Part shown: piece by piece, positions 11,801-23,044 of the stretch
How the letters are laid out: each line of letters starts with the position of its first letter
Position numbering within the stretch: the stretch's first letter is position 1
Assembly: GCA_944470555.2 (NCBI GenBank)
Contig: OX104131.1
Coordinates: 17,600,515-17,664,514, forward strand
Length of the DNA stretch: 64,000 nucleotides
From: Heterobilharzia americana
Taxonomy: Eukaryota > Platyhelminthes > Trematoda > Strigeidida > Schistosomatidae
Reading direction: 5' to 3'
Made by a program: the position numbers and the translations under genes
Notes under the pieces: model-generated
Database searches by the model: none
Told to the model about the DNA's origin: nothing
Seen by the model: only the letters and a program-made list of their open reading frames with translations

Positions 11801-12265
11801 ATCCTGGAGGAGACTGGTTCCCACTGCATGAGAGAGAGCCTTCGACGCTTTTTGGGGACATCATAATAGCCACTCGAAAACTCAGTGTGCTCGTGGTTGT
11901 CGTGTGGGTGGCAATATCGGGGTAGATTAATAACTCTCCAGTTGACAGTTGGGAGAGTCCACTTCCATTCCATCTACTTTCGCAGATTCCTAGCACTTCT
12001 ATGCCGTACCTTCTCATTTCTTTGGCAATCCGGGCCGCTTTGCCAGCCAGTTTCAAACATGGTGTGGACATTCCGTGTATCCCAATGTTTTCTTTTGCTT
12101 TCATCGAGGAAATGGAGGATACATCGGCCAATTGGCTTCCCGAGGACTTTCACCAACTGGTGTCATTTCGCCTCTCCGATTCCAGCGAGGAATAAGTTTA
12201 ATTTTATGTTTAACATTTACTTTGTGCTTTGAAGTTTCTTTAGCGGTTAGATTGGTTTTGGGGAA
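8848..12265 (-). mobile_element. RTE-clade LINE (SR2-like), decayed, 5'-truncated
   Basis: This is a minus-strand copy of the element described at 50088-53370. From 12265 downward come the 5' leader, then APE endonuclease pieces in several frames (IEVLGICESRWNGSGL in 12131-11796, MGDMNAK in 11824-11522). The linker (TLYQTTRLLSGKRSTQTKPI in 10908-10687), scrambled RT and the C-terminal region follow, ending at CCACTAGGAAGCC and a (TAA)n tail at about 8848. Many frameshifts and stops show an old insertion. A GCAGT-rich expansion at 9429-9497 interrupts the C-terminal part. No TSD was found. Open frames on the + strand here (such as 9673-10017) are antisense shadows. Confidence 0.85.
9429..9497. 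repeat. GTGCA/GCAGT microsatellite inside an RTE copy
   Basis: The pentanucleotide GCAGT is repeated, interrupted by a GTTCAGCTCAGTTCAGT variant, and lies where other RTE copies have only GAGTGCAGTGCAG. It appears to have expanded from that short seed after insertion. Confidence 0.8.
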
Positions 12266-12814
12266 GTTTATTTGACCTGAAACTCGCTGATTGGTCTTTT
12301 TGTACATTTAGTGAAGAATAAACTGAAGGAATTTTTCAATGTATTTTCCGATGCGTTGTTTATACTTTTATTGTGTGGAGTAGAGGCGGAATACTTGGCC
12401 CATTAAAATACTGCTACTCAATTCATTTGAACATGTGAACTCAGACTGTATTTTTCTAAAATTTCATTATCACACTAAATAAAAACGGTTCAATCTTGCA
12501 CATAGTATGCACCGTAAGCCTAAGCGAACGGGCTGGTGTTCTCCATTTCTTCCGCAAGTATCACTTTGTCAAAAGGTAGTCAGGACAAAAAATGTAAAGT
12601 TTCAACGTGAAGGTGATGCTTCAAATCTGTGGAATAATAGTCGATTAGGTAGTTGTGTCATTCTTCAGACAAGTCAACATTTCTGTGGTATGCTGGTAAT
12701 GTACTAAGCGTTTGCGATATGGATTACAAACCTCTTCTCATCACGTCCAACTACATATATCTATTTGTCTGCATGGTTAGATGTACATAATGTGAAAGAA
12801 TTGTAATAGTTCTT
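12266..12814. other. No gene recognised
   Basis: Unassigned DNA between an RTE 5' truncation point and a PLE relic. A 66-codon open frame at 12507-12707 has no recognisable family. Confidence 0.35.
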
Positions 12815-13513
12815 TGTTTGAAGCCATTTAGGTACCTATTCTTCAACTTTCAGCTCCATAGCTTGATTACTCTTCTCTGTGTGCGTGACCACGCACACAT
12901 GTAAACTGGTACGGACAATGAGATAGACGTACTAATTTATGCAGTTTTTAGGTTTGTGGTGAGACATATGTTTTGTCTTTTCTACGGTGATAAGCTTAGC
13001 TGCATAATATGGCTGATGTTAGCCTACGTCTCAAAACTATGCTGTTCAACTCCCCTCTATAGTGTACAGTGATATGAACACCGTTTTAAGGAACGGAGTA
13101 TAGAGTAAACTTTGGTGTTACCTGGCTTCTATACCAGTCTATAAACTATCTGTTTTGGTCAGTAATTTGATAACTTCATATATCGCACCTGCTGTACAGA
13201 TAGGATGGATACTAATTAAAAAGGGATTTTAGTAAACCTAGCTTGTGACGTGTAGGACAAAACTGTGAAACGTCAGTTACTGTCCTGTCCATATTGGGCT
13301 TTATGTAAAGTGGCCGTTTTACTGAACTATATACTGTTTGACTCAAGAGTACATGTAAGAATGACAGTTGATTATTATTCTCTTTCTCACAAGTCAGGAT
13401 GATATGATTTAAAACTTTTTACTCAACAAGCTATATCCTCATACTTCTCACAAATTATTGTGACTCCGTTGACATATCTCTTGTCAAGAGAAACTTTAGC
13501 AATGAGATCATCA
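12815..13513 (-). pseudogene. Penelope-like element relic, same lineage as 514-1575
   Basis: The stretch is collinear with 833-1560. The GIY-YIG core region (GTGTGCGTGACCACGCACAC on the + strand near 12880) is followed by the CCTACGTCTCAAAA segment and the RT tail ending at the catalytic region near 13480. The frame is destroyed throughout. At its RT end it is joined to an inverted nuclease fragment (13514-13602). Confidence 0.75.
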
Positions 13514-13602
13514 GGTATGCAGTTGAGAGTGGGAGAACATGTAGCTAATTGACTTCCAAAACAGATGCAGTGTGAAACTTTGATAAGCGCAGATGGGAGA
13601 CA
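13514..13602 (+). pseudogene. Inverted PLE nuclease fragment
   Basis: This + strand piece (ATGCAGTTGAGAGTGGGAGA and on to GTGTGAAACTTTGATAA) matches the coding strand of the PLE nuclease at 790-870, which lies there on the minus strand. It is directly fused to the opposite-strand copy at 12815-13513, repeating the inverted arrangement seen at 1383-1744. Confidence 0.65.
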
Positions 13603-14344
13603 TAATGTTATACTTCTTTTCTAAATTCCCAAAGGTACATCATAAACCCATCCATTAAACTGCTCTAAACTGCTTATAATTGATGATACGCAACAAATAT
13701 TCCAACTACGAACATCTGTACATTGACAGAATCTTATCGTCTAGCATGTTATATGAAGAGATACAAAAAGAGGCATGAATAAAATGAGAGATCGTAATCT
13801 TTACTTGTTGTGAAAGAAGAGTATTCTCTCAATCCTAGGACTAAGAAAATCCTCATTTATCTCAGTCTCGTGTTGATTGACGCTATCAAGAATGCTCTTT
13901 CACATTTATTTGTTTATGCTTTGAGATTGCCAAGAGCACTGTGTTCACTGTCATATTCAAAATGGAAATAAAAACATCGGTTAACAGTACGACATCCATT
14001 CAGTAAGCATATCTATTACACATTTCTTGTTATCTTGTTCTGCTACAACACCATAGGTTTTAGCTGTTAAGCCACTCAAGGTGAGTCACTTGTTCGGCCA
14101 GTTATGTCGTAAATATTGAAAGTTCATCTACTTGTTACTTTCCTTAATCTGATCTATAGGTCAGACTTTCATTTTCCCTAGGCCTTACACAATAATTAAA
14201 CTGAAGCTTAATATCAGTTCATTCCATACACAGTTTTTTGATAGTCTTTCTAACTCTTAATTCTTACCCAACTCACTGTTTGGTTTTTGTCAATATTTGC
14301 CACATACGAAACTAATCATATGTAACCCGGAAGATCTGATTTAT
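13603..14344. other. No gene recognised
   Basis: AT-rich unassigned DNA with no repeat matches seen. Confidence 0.35.
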
Positions 14345-14645
14345 AAAGTCGAACTGTGGTTCATTGGTCTAAGCACTTGTCTTCCACTCAGTGGGCCATT
14401 AGTTCGAAACCAGTTGCATCTACCGAGGTTCACATAACCGAATGGTATGATTGGTCATCCCACAGTAATTGTTCCCCGTCGCCTACTGCATGAATATCCA
14501 TATGCTTGCTGACTTGATTTCGACTGATAAATTATTACTTTCATTGTTAATAATCCTTTATTATCCAAATTTGAGTTGTGATTCGTTAACCTGTGTTCTA
14601 GACTTTCAGTCAATGGATGACAGATTTGAATCCCATGGTGCATAC
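14345..14645 (+). repeat. Two tRNA-like segments, probable SINE relic
   Basis: Two A-box/B-box pairs lie about 200 bp apart: TGGTTCATTGGTCTAAGC with AGTTCGAAACC (about 14357-14412), and TGATTCGTTAACC with GATTTGAATCCC (about 14578-14635). Neither folds into a clean tRNA with a recognisable anticodon loop, so a tRNA-derived SINE is more likely than a tRNA gene. Confidence 0.4.
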
Positions 14646-15442
14646 CGAGTTTGTGTAGCCAGATAGTTAGTATTGTTAGACTTTACGCATTGAAAGTGAG
14701 TCATCGCCTACTTTATGGAAGTGAATGCGGTTTCTCAGTTCCACTTTACTTTAATACTTAATACACTAAAGTGTAGGCCTTTAATCGTTTAAATTAGTTA
14801 CAAACACTTGTGAATATGCAAAGTGTATAAATAATGTCCAATTTAAGGAGATAGATAACTTCCTTAAAAAGTTTCCACCAGTTCAGTGTTTGCAATTTAT
14901 AAGATACTACTTATCAGTAGGTTTTCAGTGAAGTAAATTGATTTTGACTCCTATCATCATAGTGATGCTAGAAATTATTTATATAACCTTAGAATATCGA
15001 CTTCATATTGTTCACCAATTGTTAACGGATGCTTTGATCATTCACAAGAAAATCTGATTACTTTTCTATGAAAAGATATTAATTTTAACATTTCAGTATC
15101 CATTAATCGTATGATTGATAAAAAGTATTATAGTTGTTTTAATAATTTTTCTAACTCATAACAGTCAATAGATAACGCTTACATACACAGATACATATAT
15201 ACACTTACAAAAAACTCATTCACTTTATCTCAAAGTGATAGACATTTGATTATTATTTCAGCAAGTAGTAATTAATCTATTATCATCGTCTTTCTTGTAA
15301 TCGTCACAGTTCGGATGTGACACATATACACAATTAGCATTGTAATGTTTGTGGAATACATACATATTGACTAGCTTTATGGTTTATTATACGAAAAAAA
15401 GAGCACTTTATTTGACAAATGCTTTGTTTTATCATATCATTA

Positions 15443-15445
<3 letters not shown>

Positions 15446-15474
<29 letters not shown>
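15446..15474. repeat. (TTA)n microsatellite
   Basis: About ten TTA units, read directly. Confidence 0.95.
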
Positions 15475-15479
<5 letters not shown>

Positions 15480-15574
15480 GCAGAGTTACTCCGCTTTATA
15501 TTAGTGTATATCTACTTGGCAGTTAAATGATACTGAGTCGATTGCTCAATAAATTACCTAATCATAATTACTTG

Positions 15575-15577
<3 letters not shown>

Positions 15578-15616
<39 letters not shown>
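15578..15616. repeat. (AT)n microsatellite
   Basis: About 19 AT units, read directly. Confidence 0.95.
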
Positions 15617-15619
<3 letters not shown>

Positions 15620-15979
15620 TGATGTGAGAGAGTAACGGTGATTTATACATCCGCACATAAGCATGTGTATACATAGATAAGCTTATTTTGGTGAATTGTT
15701 ACCAGTGTGTATCAAAACAGCACGATTATCGTTCTCTTTTCAACTTGCTTATATATGTGTATAAGTATACCTATACACATGAGCAGATAAATACGAATCA
15801 TTCAACTTTTCGGTGTATTGATTGCCTATTGCTTTAATTGAAGAACACTTTGTGATGTAAGAGAAGAAAATGTATCTATATAATTGGATTCACTATTCGT
15901 TCACTACGATTCGTCGAAGACATTGACTAAATAGTGAATTAATATAAAAGAATGCATTTGATATAAACTGAGCCTTTAT

Positions 15980-15997
15980 TTGTGTGTGTGTGTGTGT
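15980..15997. repeat. (TG)n microsatellite
   Basis: Nine TG units, read directly. Confidence 0.9.
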
Positions 15998-16299
15998 TCT
16001 AAATATACGTTAGTCATTTTATGCTTTACGATTTGATTTAGAGCTTAATACTGACTGACATACTACTGTTATTTATATGATCTGAAAAATGATTCTCTTT
16101 TGTATATCTTTTGTGTGCATTGACTAACTTTTCATATTTCTTCTCTCCTGGGTCTTTCGATGATTATTGGGTGGAAAGAACTAATTTAACTTGAGAAACT
16201 TAGTAATAATAGACTTTATGGTTACCCCAAAAAACAACAATCAGTCAGTTTGGATTCATCTTAAAGTTTGAAAAGTTTTGTCAGTGTTGTCATGTTTGA

Positions 16300-16490
16300 C
16301 TCACTCTTTGACATCTTCTAAGGCCTGAAGATTCGCACTAAACTTCATCTCTCCCTCTCTCACACAACTTTGTCTACTTTGATATCAATCTCTTTTTCTA
16401 TTCACGTGTTCTTTGTGTACTACTTTGAAGTGTGGCAACTTGAACTAGTGCACCTGTGTACAAGGTTCTACGTTAATTTTGTCAGTTAGT
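16300..16490 (+). repeat. LINE 3'-UTR fragment
   Basis: It shares CTTTGACATCTTCTAA, CACACAACTTTGTCTACT and TGTGGCAACTTGAACT with the 3' ends at 17585-17800, 24680-24850 (reverse), 19330-19500 (reverse) and 42060-42180. Only the non-coding tail is present. Confidence 0.7.
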
Positions 16491-16994
16491 TAGTCATGTT
16501 TAATCAATCTCTTATAACTATAAAACCCGAATATAAGAAAATGTAAACGTTTGCTACTGTACGCTTTTGAGAATGGAATCACCGAAAGTAGACTCTGCTG
16601 AAATACTTGTTCTTCTACTCCTCGATGTGTTCACCTCTTTTACCTTCATTCTTTTTAACTTATGAAAGAAAGAAGGTGACTTTCAAGTAATGAGATTCAG
16701 GACTAAACCTTATTATACCTTGTCTTGTCTGTGAGATACGGTAGAAACGTTGGTCCCGCAACCCTGTAGATAAATCTGTCTACCGAGTTACTTTATTGAA
16801 CTACTACTTTCTAACTGATGTCTGTGTCTCCTAAAACTACAGTATTCTTACGTTTTGTTCCCTCATCAACTTTAATGGTTCAACATTTACATTTTTAGAA
16901 AAACTAAATTCAGCTGTCCAATTGTTAAGTTTATCAGGATTTACCATAAAACTATATTAAGTCTTGATGCGCATAGACAAAAAATATGTACTTA

Positions 16995-17810
16995 TAAGTC
17001 CAAACGGGCCGCTTGCTGACTAAATCTCGGCTCGCATACGGAGCCCCGTTTGACATTTGCCAAATTGCGTCATCTGTGGCGCAAAATGGCAAGATATCCG
17101 ATTGTATATCTAGTGACAAGTATACTGCCCTGTGATCCGTCGTATCTTGCTATACGGCTGAGAGACATGGCCGTTAAGAGTAGAAGACATGAAGCGATTA
17201 CTTCGTTTTGTCCACAGATGTCTTCGTAGCATTTCTCCCGTATGGTGGAATCTCCGCAGGAGCAATGTTGAAGTCAGATGAAAGATACTAGGCAAGACAA
17301 ATGAGTCGATCGGTGAGGTTATGAACCTTAGTCAACTGGCATGGTCTTGACCATGTACTGCGCATACCTAGCCACCGCCAACTTCCACGTCCCATACTAC
17401 GCAATGTTGGATTAGGTTGAAACACCGTTTACGGTGGCTAGACAAACACCTGATACCAGTCGATGAAGTCCTCGACTGTTGGTACGAGACGTGTTAGGAG
17501 TTGTCAACTGTCTAGTTGGGGGTCCTCCAGACGAAAGGAATCAGTGGTTGAGGTGAAATGCCTGGAAATCGATGACAACGGCATAGATGTATTCACTTCT
17601 TGACATCTTCTAAAGTTTGAATGTTTGCACCAAACTTCATCTTCAGATCGTTTATTCTCTCACACAACTTCGTCTACTGTCACTTCACTCTTATTCCGTG
17701 TATCTGATGTTTGTGAACTACTGTGAATTGTGGCAACTTGGACTGATGCAGTTGTTTGCGAGGTTCTGCGTTTATTTTGCCAGTCACTTATCAGTAGACT
17801 ACTCATAAAT
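16995..17810 (+). pseudogene. LINE C-terminal region and 3' UTR, broken
   Basis: Translated across several frames, this gives RVYCPVIRRILLYG followed by a stop, then ETWPLRVEDMKRLLRFVHR and CLRSIS. This is the conserved tail after the RT domain of a trematode LINE, the same block that reads cleanly at 61077-61400. A shared 3' UTR continues to about 17810 (GTCGATGAAGTCCTCGACTG, CTTGACATCTTCTAAAGTTT). It is 5'-truncated with multiple frameshifts and stops. The clade is not certain because no RT catalytic domain is present. Confidence 0.7.
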
Positions 17811-18890
17811 AGTCAATATTCAAGCCATCTGAAATGTTTTGAACGCTGCTGATAAAAGTAAGTAGATGTGAGATATTGTTGAAGTGTGTAGTGTTCAGAC
17901 AAACCAGTTGACTTGAAGGTAACTTTCAGTGTTAATTGCTATCAAATCAAAATGTAATGGACACAAAGAGCTATTCCATCTTAGTTGGAGACCTTTCAGT
18001 TGTTAACATTCATGATCAATACATACCAACCTGATGGCTGCTTGCTGATACACCTGATGGTCCTCAGCTTGACTCTATATAAGATCATACTGCTGAGAGA
18101 TGCTGAACTGTAACGAAATAGCTACATGCTACCGTCGAAATCTTAATGGAATTCCACAGTGAAAATAATAAAGATAGGCTATCCTTTTCAGTCATATCAG
18201 AAAGGACTAGCTATCTACCACCTTAAGCTCGACGGAGATGGAATCAGTTGCAACAGATTTATTTGGAACTGTTAGTCTCATGAATATGCATTCAATGAGA
18301 TAATAGAGAGATACTTCGTTATCTTACATGGAAACCTGAAATAATGATGGTTCACCAAGATTTATCCTTTATATGAATCATGAATTACAGCAAACTGTAA
18401 ACGGGAACAAGACAAATCGTTAGATAGACAACTTTTCACTACAATAAATTAGTTTGGCTAATGTAAAACCTTTTCAGCTATGGTTTCTTGGGAAAGTGCT
18501 CAATATATGAGCTCCGTTGTTATCTTTTACCGCTGTTTCAGTAAACGTTTACTGAAGCTACTTTTGTAGCAAATATATAAGTGGATATTCTCCTTTTGTT
18601 TGTTTGATTCATGAAAATACTATTAGAAGGGTGCGACTATAGAATTACTGTTGAGAATCATGATGCACTAAACAACAGTTCTGTTACAGTCTGGGTTTTC
18701 TGAACAATAAGTATACAACAAATCTTCTGTACCATCTTATAAAACTTTGAATAACTCGAAGAATGACGAGTTTATAATCTAGTTGACTGTACTATAAAGC
18801 TTTATCTAAGTACTTTCATTTTTTGTTATCTGTTTAAAATTTGACTTACTGAACTTACACTGTGACAAAATTATCAGGTTAACCCAATTG
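17811..18890. other. No gene recognised
   Basis: Unassigned DNA. A stretch at about 18030-18140 (ACTGCTGAGAGATGCTGAAC, then TAACGAAATAGC) is faintly like a decayed hammerhead SINE arm but is not called. Confidence 0.3.
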
Positions 18891-18894
18891 GAAT

Positions 18895-19035
18895 TATAGG
18901 TGTCATGGAAAAATCCCATAGCTCACTTCTTTCTGAAGTTGGTGCTGATGATGTTGTCTACAGTGACACTGGAAGCTTCAAGATTAAACCATCCGACTCA
19001 GAGAACACAACATCAACAAACTTATAGGTTTCATC
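18895..19035 (+). repeat. PLE-associated non-coding block
   Basis: It aligns with the reverse complement of 6160-6250, the stretch downstream of the PLE nuclease at 6355. Shared blocks are CTGAAGTTGGTGCTGATG, TCAAGATTAAAC and CTCAGAGAACACAACA. The short open frame here is therefore unlikely to be a gene. Confidence 0.55.
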
Positions 19036-19279
19036 AGAGTCGTTTAGTGGGAACCAGTTTCACCTTTAGATGAGACTTGTATTCCATAACTAGTGCTAGT
19101 CACAATCAGCAGACTTCATTGATCAGAACGGTTTCTGATTAGTTACTGCACACCTTTTGTCTTCTAAGACGAAGCAATGATCTCATGATGGTAAAAGCTG
19201 CTCAGTTTTTGGCCAGACAACAGGAAGATACAATAAACTAAGCATGCAGACTAGAACTGACGTATTCATGCAACCATAA

Positions 19280-19775
19280 ACTTACGTGTGAAGATGATAG
19301 ACAGACAGAAAAAAACAACCTAGAACCACTAACACGAGTTTAGCACTCCAAGTTGCCACACTTCACAGCAGTATACAGTGAACAAGTGGACAGAAAGATA
19401 GTGGTACTAAACCAGACAAAGTTGTGTGACAGAATAGGCAATTTGGAAATGAAGGTCAGCGCAAATATTTATGCTTTAGAAGACGTCAAAGAGTAAATAC
19501 ATCTGCACGACTGGTCGGTTTTCAACCATGTTACCAAGAGTCCTAAACCACTGCTTCTTATTGTCTCGTCCACCTCAGTCACGTGACCTACACTCCCCTA
19601 CGCAACTCAGACCGACAGACAGGGACTTCATCGACTGATGCCACATCTCAGTCTAACCTCTCTGAATCCTCTCCACACCTAATTCCCTTTCTGCTAGCAC
19701 TCCACGTTCAAGTAGGCGGTGGATCGGCATATCCAGCACATGTCCAAACCATCTCATATGAAGATGCATGCTACT
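19280..19775 (-). repeat. LINE 3'-end fragment, minus strand
   Basis: Its reverse complement carries the blocks AAGTGTGGCAACTTGGAG, TCTAAAGCATAAATATTTGC and CATCAGTCGATGAAGTCCCT of the LINE tail at 17450-17800. It is diverged and has no coding remnant. Confidence 0.65.
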
Positions 19776-20089
19776 GAAGTTATCAAAGCATGGCTTACTT
19801 TAAGATTGGTATCGGAAACCAGTCCCATATAATTCTCTGTGTGAGATGGAAAGTTTCTATTAACTAATCAAACACAGCTATTAGTAACAAGTATTTGATG
19901 CGTTTTGATGTATTTAGACAATGGAGATTATCAGTTTTCGAATTTTCAAATTGTCAGTCAATTTCATCAGCTTACAGGGAGAAGGCGATATGAGCTTTTT
20001 CAAGTAAAATGTCATTGTTTATAGAGTTTTTCTATCGTAAGTGAATAGGTAAAGTTGTTGTCTAAGGTATGGCTTTTCATTACTATTCA

Positions 20090-20340
20090 CGAATATGCTT
20101 TAATTCTCCGTTGTTTTACTGGATTGAACTGTTCAACCTCTGTTAGTATATGGATTCCTATGCGGATGCTTTGATATTGAACCGATGGGTACGTGGTTCG
20201 AGTCTCGGTGGGAACAACATCACTCACTGGGGTGTAGGTACATCCAGCTGACGAGTTCAAAATGGGATAAAACGCTTGTATTGGATACTTCTTCTAGCCG
20301 CAACCAAGTAAATTACCGTATCCCTTTTGGATATTCAGGT
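20090..20340 (+). mobile_element. Sm-alpha-type hammerhead SINE
   Basis: It shares the leader (ATGCTTTAATTCTCC, GTTCAACCTCT), B box (GGTTCGAGTCTC), CATCACTCACTG block and hammerhead region with 58139-58390. Sm-alpha elements are known schistosome SINE-like repeats whose transcripts can self-cleave. The ribozyme core is CTGACGA at 20248-20254, with the position expected to be GAAA reading AAAA at 20269-20272. The catalytic G12 is lost, so this copy should be inactive. Confidence 0.75.
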
Positions 20341-21611
20341 ATAAATAAGATTATGCTTGTTTAACTAATCTACATTGAACATTTTTCCAAGAGTAGGTTA
20401 TGAAACAGTCAATCACTTGAGCTTTTGGACCATTCTCTTTGAATGCCATTGTGGTTGATAGAATCTTTGCTGAGATATATAGAGCTAAATACTTTACACT
20501 AATATATAACACCTGTAATGTGACAGAAATACGTGGATAGATTCAACATCAACTTCGCCCTTTGTCATATGTGTATGACTATGAAATACACTTGTCATGC
20601 ACGATTGATATGAGGAACCCATAAGTATTTTATCAACTAAGTAACTTTTTTGAAACAAAATAGATATTGTTGAGATCAAATGTAAATTAAAGCATCAATA
20701 AGAGGTAATTCATGAGCTAAACTGAACTGGATGTCCAACAATAACTTAAATGAAAAATGTAATTTTATGAATGTCTCAGTTTGACTATAAATCACAAGAT
20801 AACAAAAGTGAATAAATAATGTAGCTTACTGTCAATTTATACCATAACTATGATTATAAATACTTCGACTTAGTGTTCAGATCGCCTTCTAATAATACTA
20901 TTGTCTTGTAATGATACATTTTCTGAAAACCAATTCATCTTATTAAGATTGTCACTTTGTTAGTAATTGTATCATCAAGATAAAAAAATTATACATCCTA
21001 GCTTTATGAAATGCCTACAGTTATGTTTACATTTCTTGAATTCCACTAGTCTATGTAATAATGATACCTTCTAAAAAATATCATAATGTAGATCGCTAGT
21101 AAACATACATTTCTGAATTGTAGTCACAAGTCATCAAGTTGACATTTAATCCAACCACTGATTATTGGTGCGCATAAAACCATGATAGAAAGTAATGATA
21201 TCTACTTGTATACTCGAACTGACTGATTGAACACAAACACAATTAAGAATAGAGAACTTGCTGAACGAACAGAAAAACAAACATAACTTGTTATGCTTTT
21301 CTGTTGATAATGTAAAGTAAGCTTTTATAATCCAAACATCCTTCATTTCAGTTACTGGTTTTTAAGTGAAATCAACCAGTCACTCACGACCAAGATGAAA
21401 CCTGATATTATTATGTAATGTTTTAGTTGCCACGCAGCACATCAACACACCAAGCGAAAGTACATTAAGATGGAAGCAGTCAAAAGTGATGGAATGTTGT
21501 GAAAAGAGAGCAACGAGGAATGATAAAATACCCAAATTTATTAAGATGATTAAGACGAAAGTAATGTGTTATTGTTATGTATGCAACTGTGATAATTTAG
21601 GAGCTATATTA
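20341..21611. other. No gene recognised
   Basis: AT-rich unassigned DNA. Small open frames on both strands have no family signature. Confidence 0.35.
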
Positions 21612-22040
21612 CCTACAATCATATACTGGACCGATGAAAAGATCCCAGAAGAAGATTGGGATTTCGCCGCCACCGATGATGATGACTTATTCCTAATTTC
21701 TTGTCGCATAAACTTGAAGATCTACAGGCGAAAACTAACAAGTTGGCAGAAGAGGCGACGCAGCGAAGACGGAACTTCAAGTGAACGTAGAGAAGACAGG
21801 TGATGGTGATACCCAACTAACAACAACAAAAGGCCCCAATTACCATGAACGGGAGAAACCTGAAGGAAGCTTTTTCTGTCACCTACCTGCCTAGGCACCA
21901 TCGTTTCAACTACAGGTGGCAAAGATGAGGACGTCAAAGCCACGATCTGAAAGATAGCAAGACAGGCCTTCCTGCATTAATCAGAAACCAGTGTGGAGAC
22001 CTACTGCACTACACTCACTCCACTTCACTTAGAATAAAGC
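21612..22040 (+). pseudogene. RTE-clade LINE fragment (end of RT)
   Basis: It matches 52495-52890 of the full-length copy: TGGACCGATGAAAAGA, the catalytic region, GAAGATCTACAGGCGAAAAC, then GGGAGAAACCTGAAGGAA and AACCAGTGTGGAGAC. A 12-base insertion lies inside the FADD catalytic box (GATTTCGCCGCCACCGATGA), and further frameshifts are present. It is truncated at both ends and runs into a PLE tail at 22045. Confidence 0.8.
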
Positions 22041-22044
22041 GTGA

Positions 22045-22267
22045 ACAACATCTGGATTTATCTCACCTCATTCATAGTGGTCACTTGGTAGATAGGAACA
22101 ATGCTTTCCCAATTATTCACTGCATACCATCTCATCTTTCGAAAGGTATTCAAACTCATCTTTTACAAATAGCAGAAGCTGTGGGAATTCGAGCTAATAA
22201 TTCTAGCCTTTGTATCCAGGAGAAATTTGTACATCCCCCATCTCTCTATCGGCCACGGGGTACTTAG
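22045..22267 (+). pseudogene. Penelope-like nuclease tail
   Basis: The frame reads DLSHLIHSGHLVDRNNAF, then SHLSKGIQTHLLQIAEAV and SSLCIQEKFV, and ends at TAG 22265-22267. The HLI..GH, LLQIAEA and LC.Q blocks are the conserved C-terminus of PLE GIY-YIG proteins. Only this tail is present. A pyrimidine-rich stretch follows to about 22500, probably its 3' UTR. Confidence 0.75.
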
Positions 22268-22537
22268 TTAATAACTTTGTCATTCAGTTTTTTTTCCTAC
22301 CCTTTTCTTATTCTTCACCCCTTTCATATACTTGTTTATAACACTTACCTTGTCCATCATTATTGTATAACTTTTATTTTCACAAGCTTTTGACCGACTT
22401 TGATCATCGGAGTGTCTACATTTTCATGCTGCTTTCTTGGTTCTCATTATCATTATCACCTATATTCCATGTTCTCCAGTCAACTTTTATCATTATTATT
22501 ATTTGGATTTGTATTATCACCATTGTTATTTTTAAAC

Positions 22538-22551
22538 ATTTATCACATTAA
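22538..22551. repeat. Target-site duplication, left (14 bp)
   Basis: ATTTATCACATTAA pairs with ATTTATCACACTAA at 23103-23116 (13 of 14 identical). The two flank the fold-back hammerhead unit. Confidence 0.75.
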
Positions 22552-22641
22552 ATTTTGAGGGAGTTGTGGAGATTTGGAAATATTTCAAGTTGTTATTCAT
22601 CGTAGACTGATATCAGTTGGAGGAACAAAGGAAACCAGGGA

Positions 22642-22687
22642 GCACTGGACAGCTGTTCCATCCTAGTATGGGACTCCTCAGCAGTGC
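22642..22687 (-). ncRNA. Hammerhead motif, left arm; core mutated
   Basis: The minus strand carries stem I GCACUG/CAGUGC, CUGAGGA and stem II GUCC/GGAU, but the GAAA box reads GGAA (+ strand TTCC at 22656-22659). Loss of this invariant A predicts no cleavage. Confidence 0.6.
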
Positions 22688-22998
22688 GCACCCACCACCC
22701 CACCCCGACAGGGATCGAAAAATTCAAAATTCAATTGAACTGGTGCTCATTGGTGACTAGCTTCGAGAGGTATTCCCAAAGTTCCAATGAAAAGTCGTGA
22801 CCGGTGGAGCCAAAGCCTGATGTTTGTGAGGACAGTTACTCGACGATGACATTGGGTGGCGGTTGCGCTATATCGTGAGCTAACAGAAGTTGGAAATATG
22901 GAGCATTGGATTCTGACCCAGTGGCTCAATGGTAACGCGCTGGCCGCGGAACCTGAAGGTCGCGGGTTCGGTCCCTGTCGGGATGGGGTGGTGGGTGC

Positions 22999-23044
22999 GC
23001 ACTGCTGAGGAATCCCATACTAGGATGAAACAGCTGTCCAGTGC
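22999..23044 (+). ncRNA. Hammerhead ribozyme, right arm; all core positions intact
   Basis: Stem I is GCACUG (22999-23004) with CAGUGC (23039-23044). The core is CUGAGGA (23005-23011) and GAAA (23027-23030). Stem II is AUCC/GGAU. Stem III is the self-complementary ACAGCUGU (23030-23037), and the predicted cleavage is after C23038. As in known schistosome hammerheads, stem III is minimal, so activity may need a dimer or a short internal loop. The fold follows the established consensus, but cleavage is inferred only. Confidence 0.7.

Noticed and set aside
8807..12279. TTTATTTGA on both sides of the decayed RTE as a TSD
   Set aside because: The left copy is about 30 bp away from the element's tail, so it does not flank the insert directly.
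18030..18140. Possible decayed hammerhead SINE arm
   Set aside because: Only ACTGCTGAG and ACGAAA match, the spacing is wrong and there is no flanking arm sequence.
18896..19027. Open frame with VMEKSHSSLLSEVGADD
   Set aside because: The DNA aligns with the non-coding block downstream of the PLE at 6160-6250, so it is repeat sequence, not a gene.
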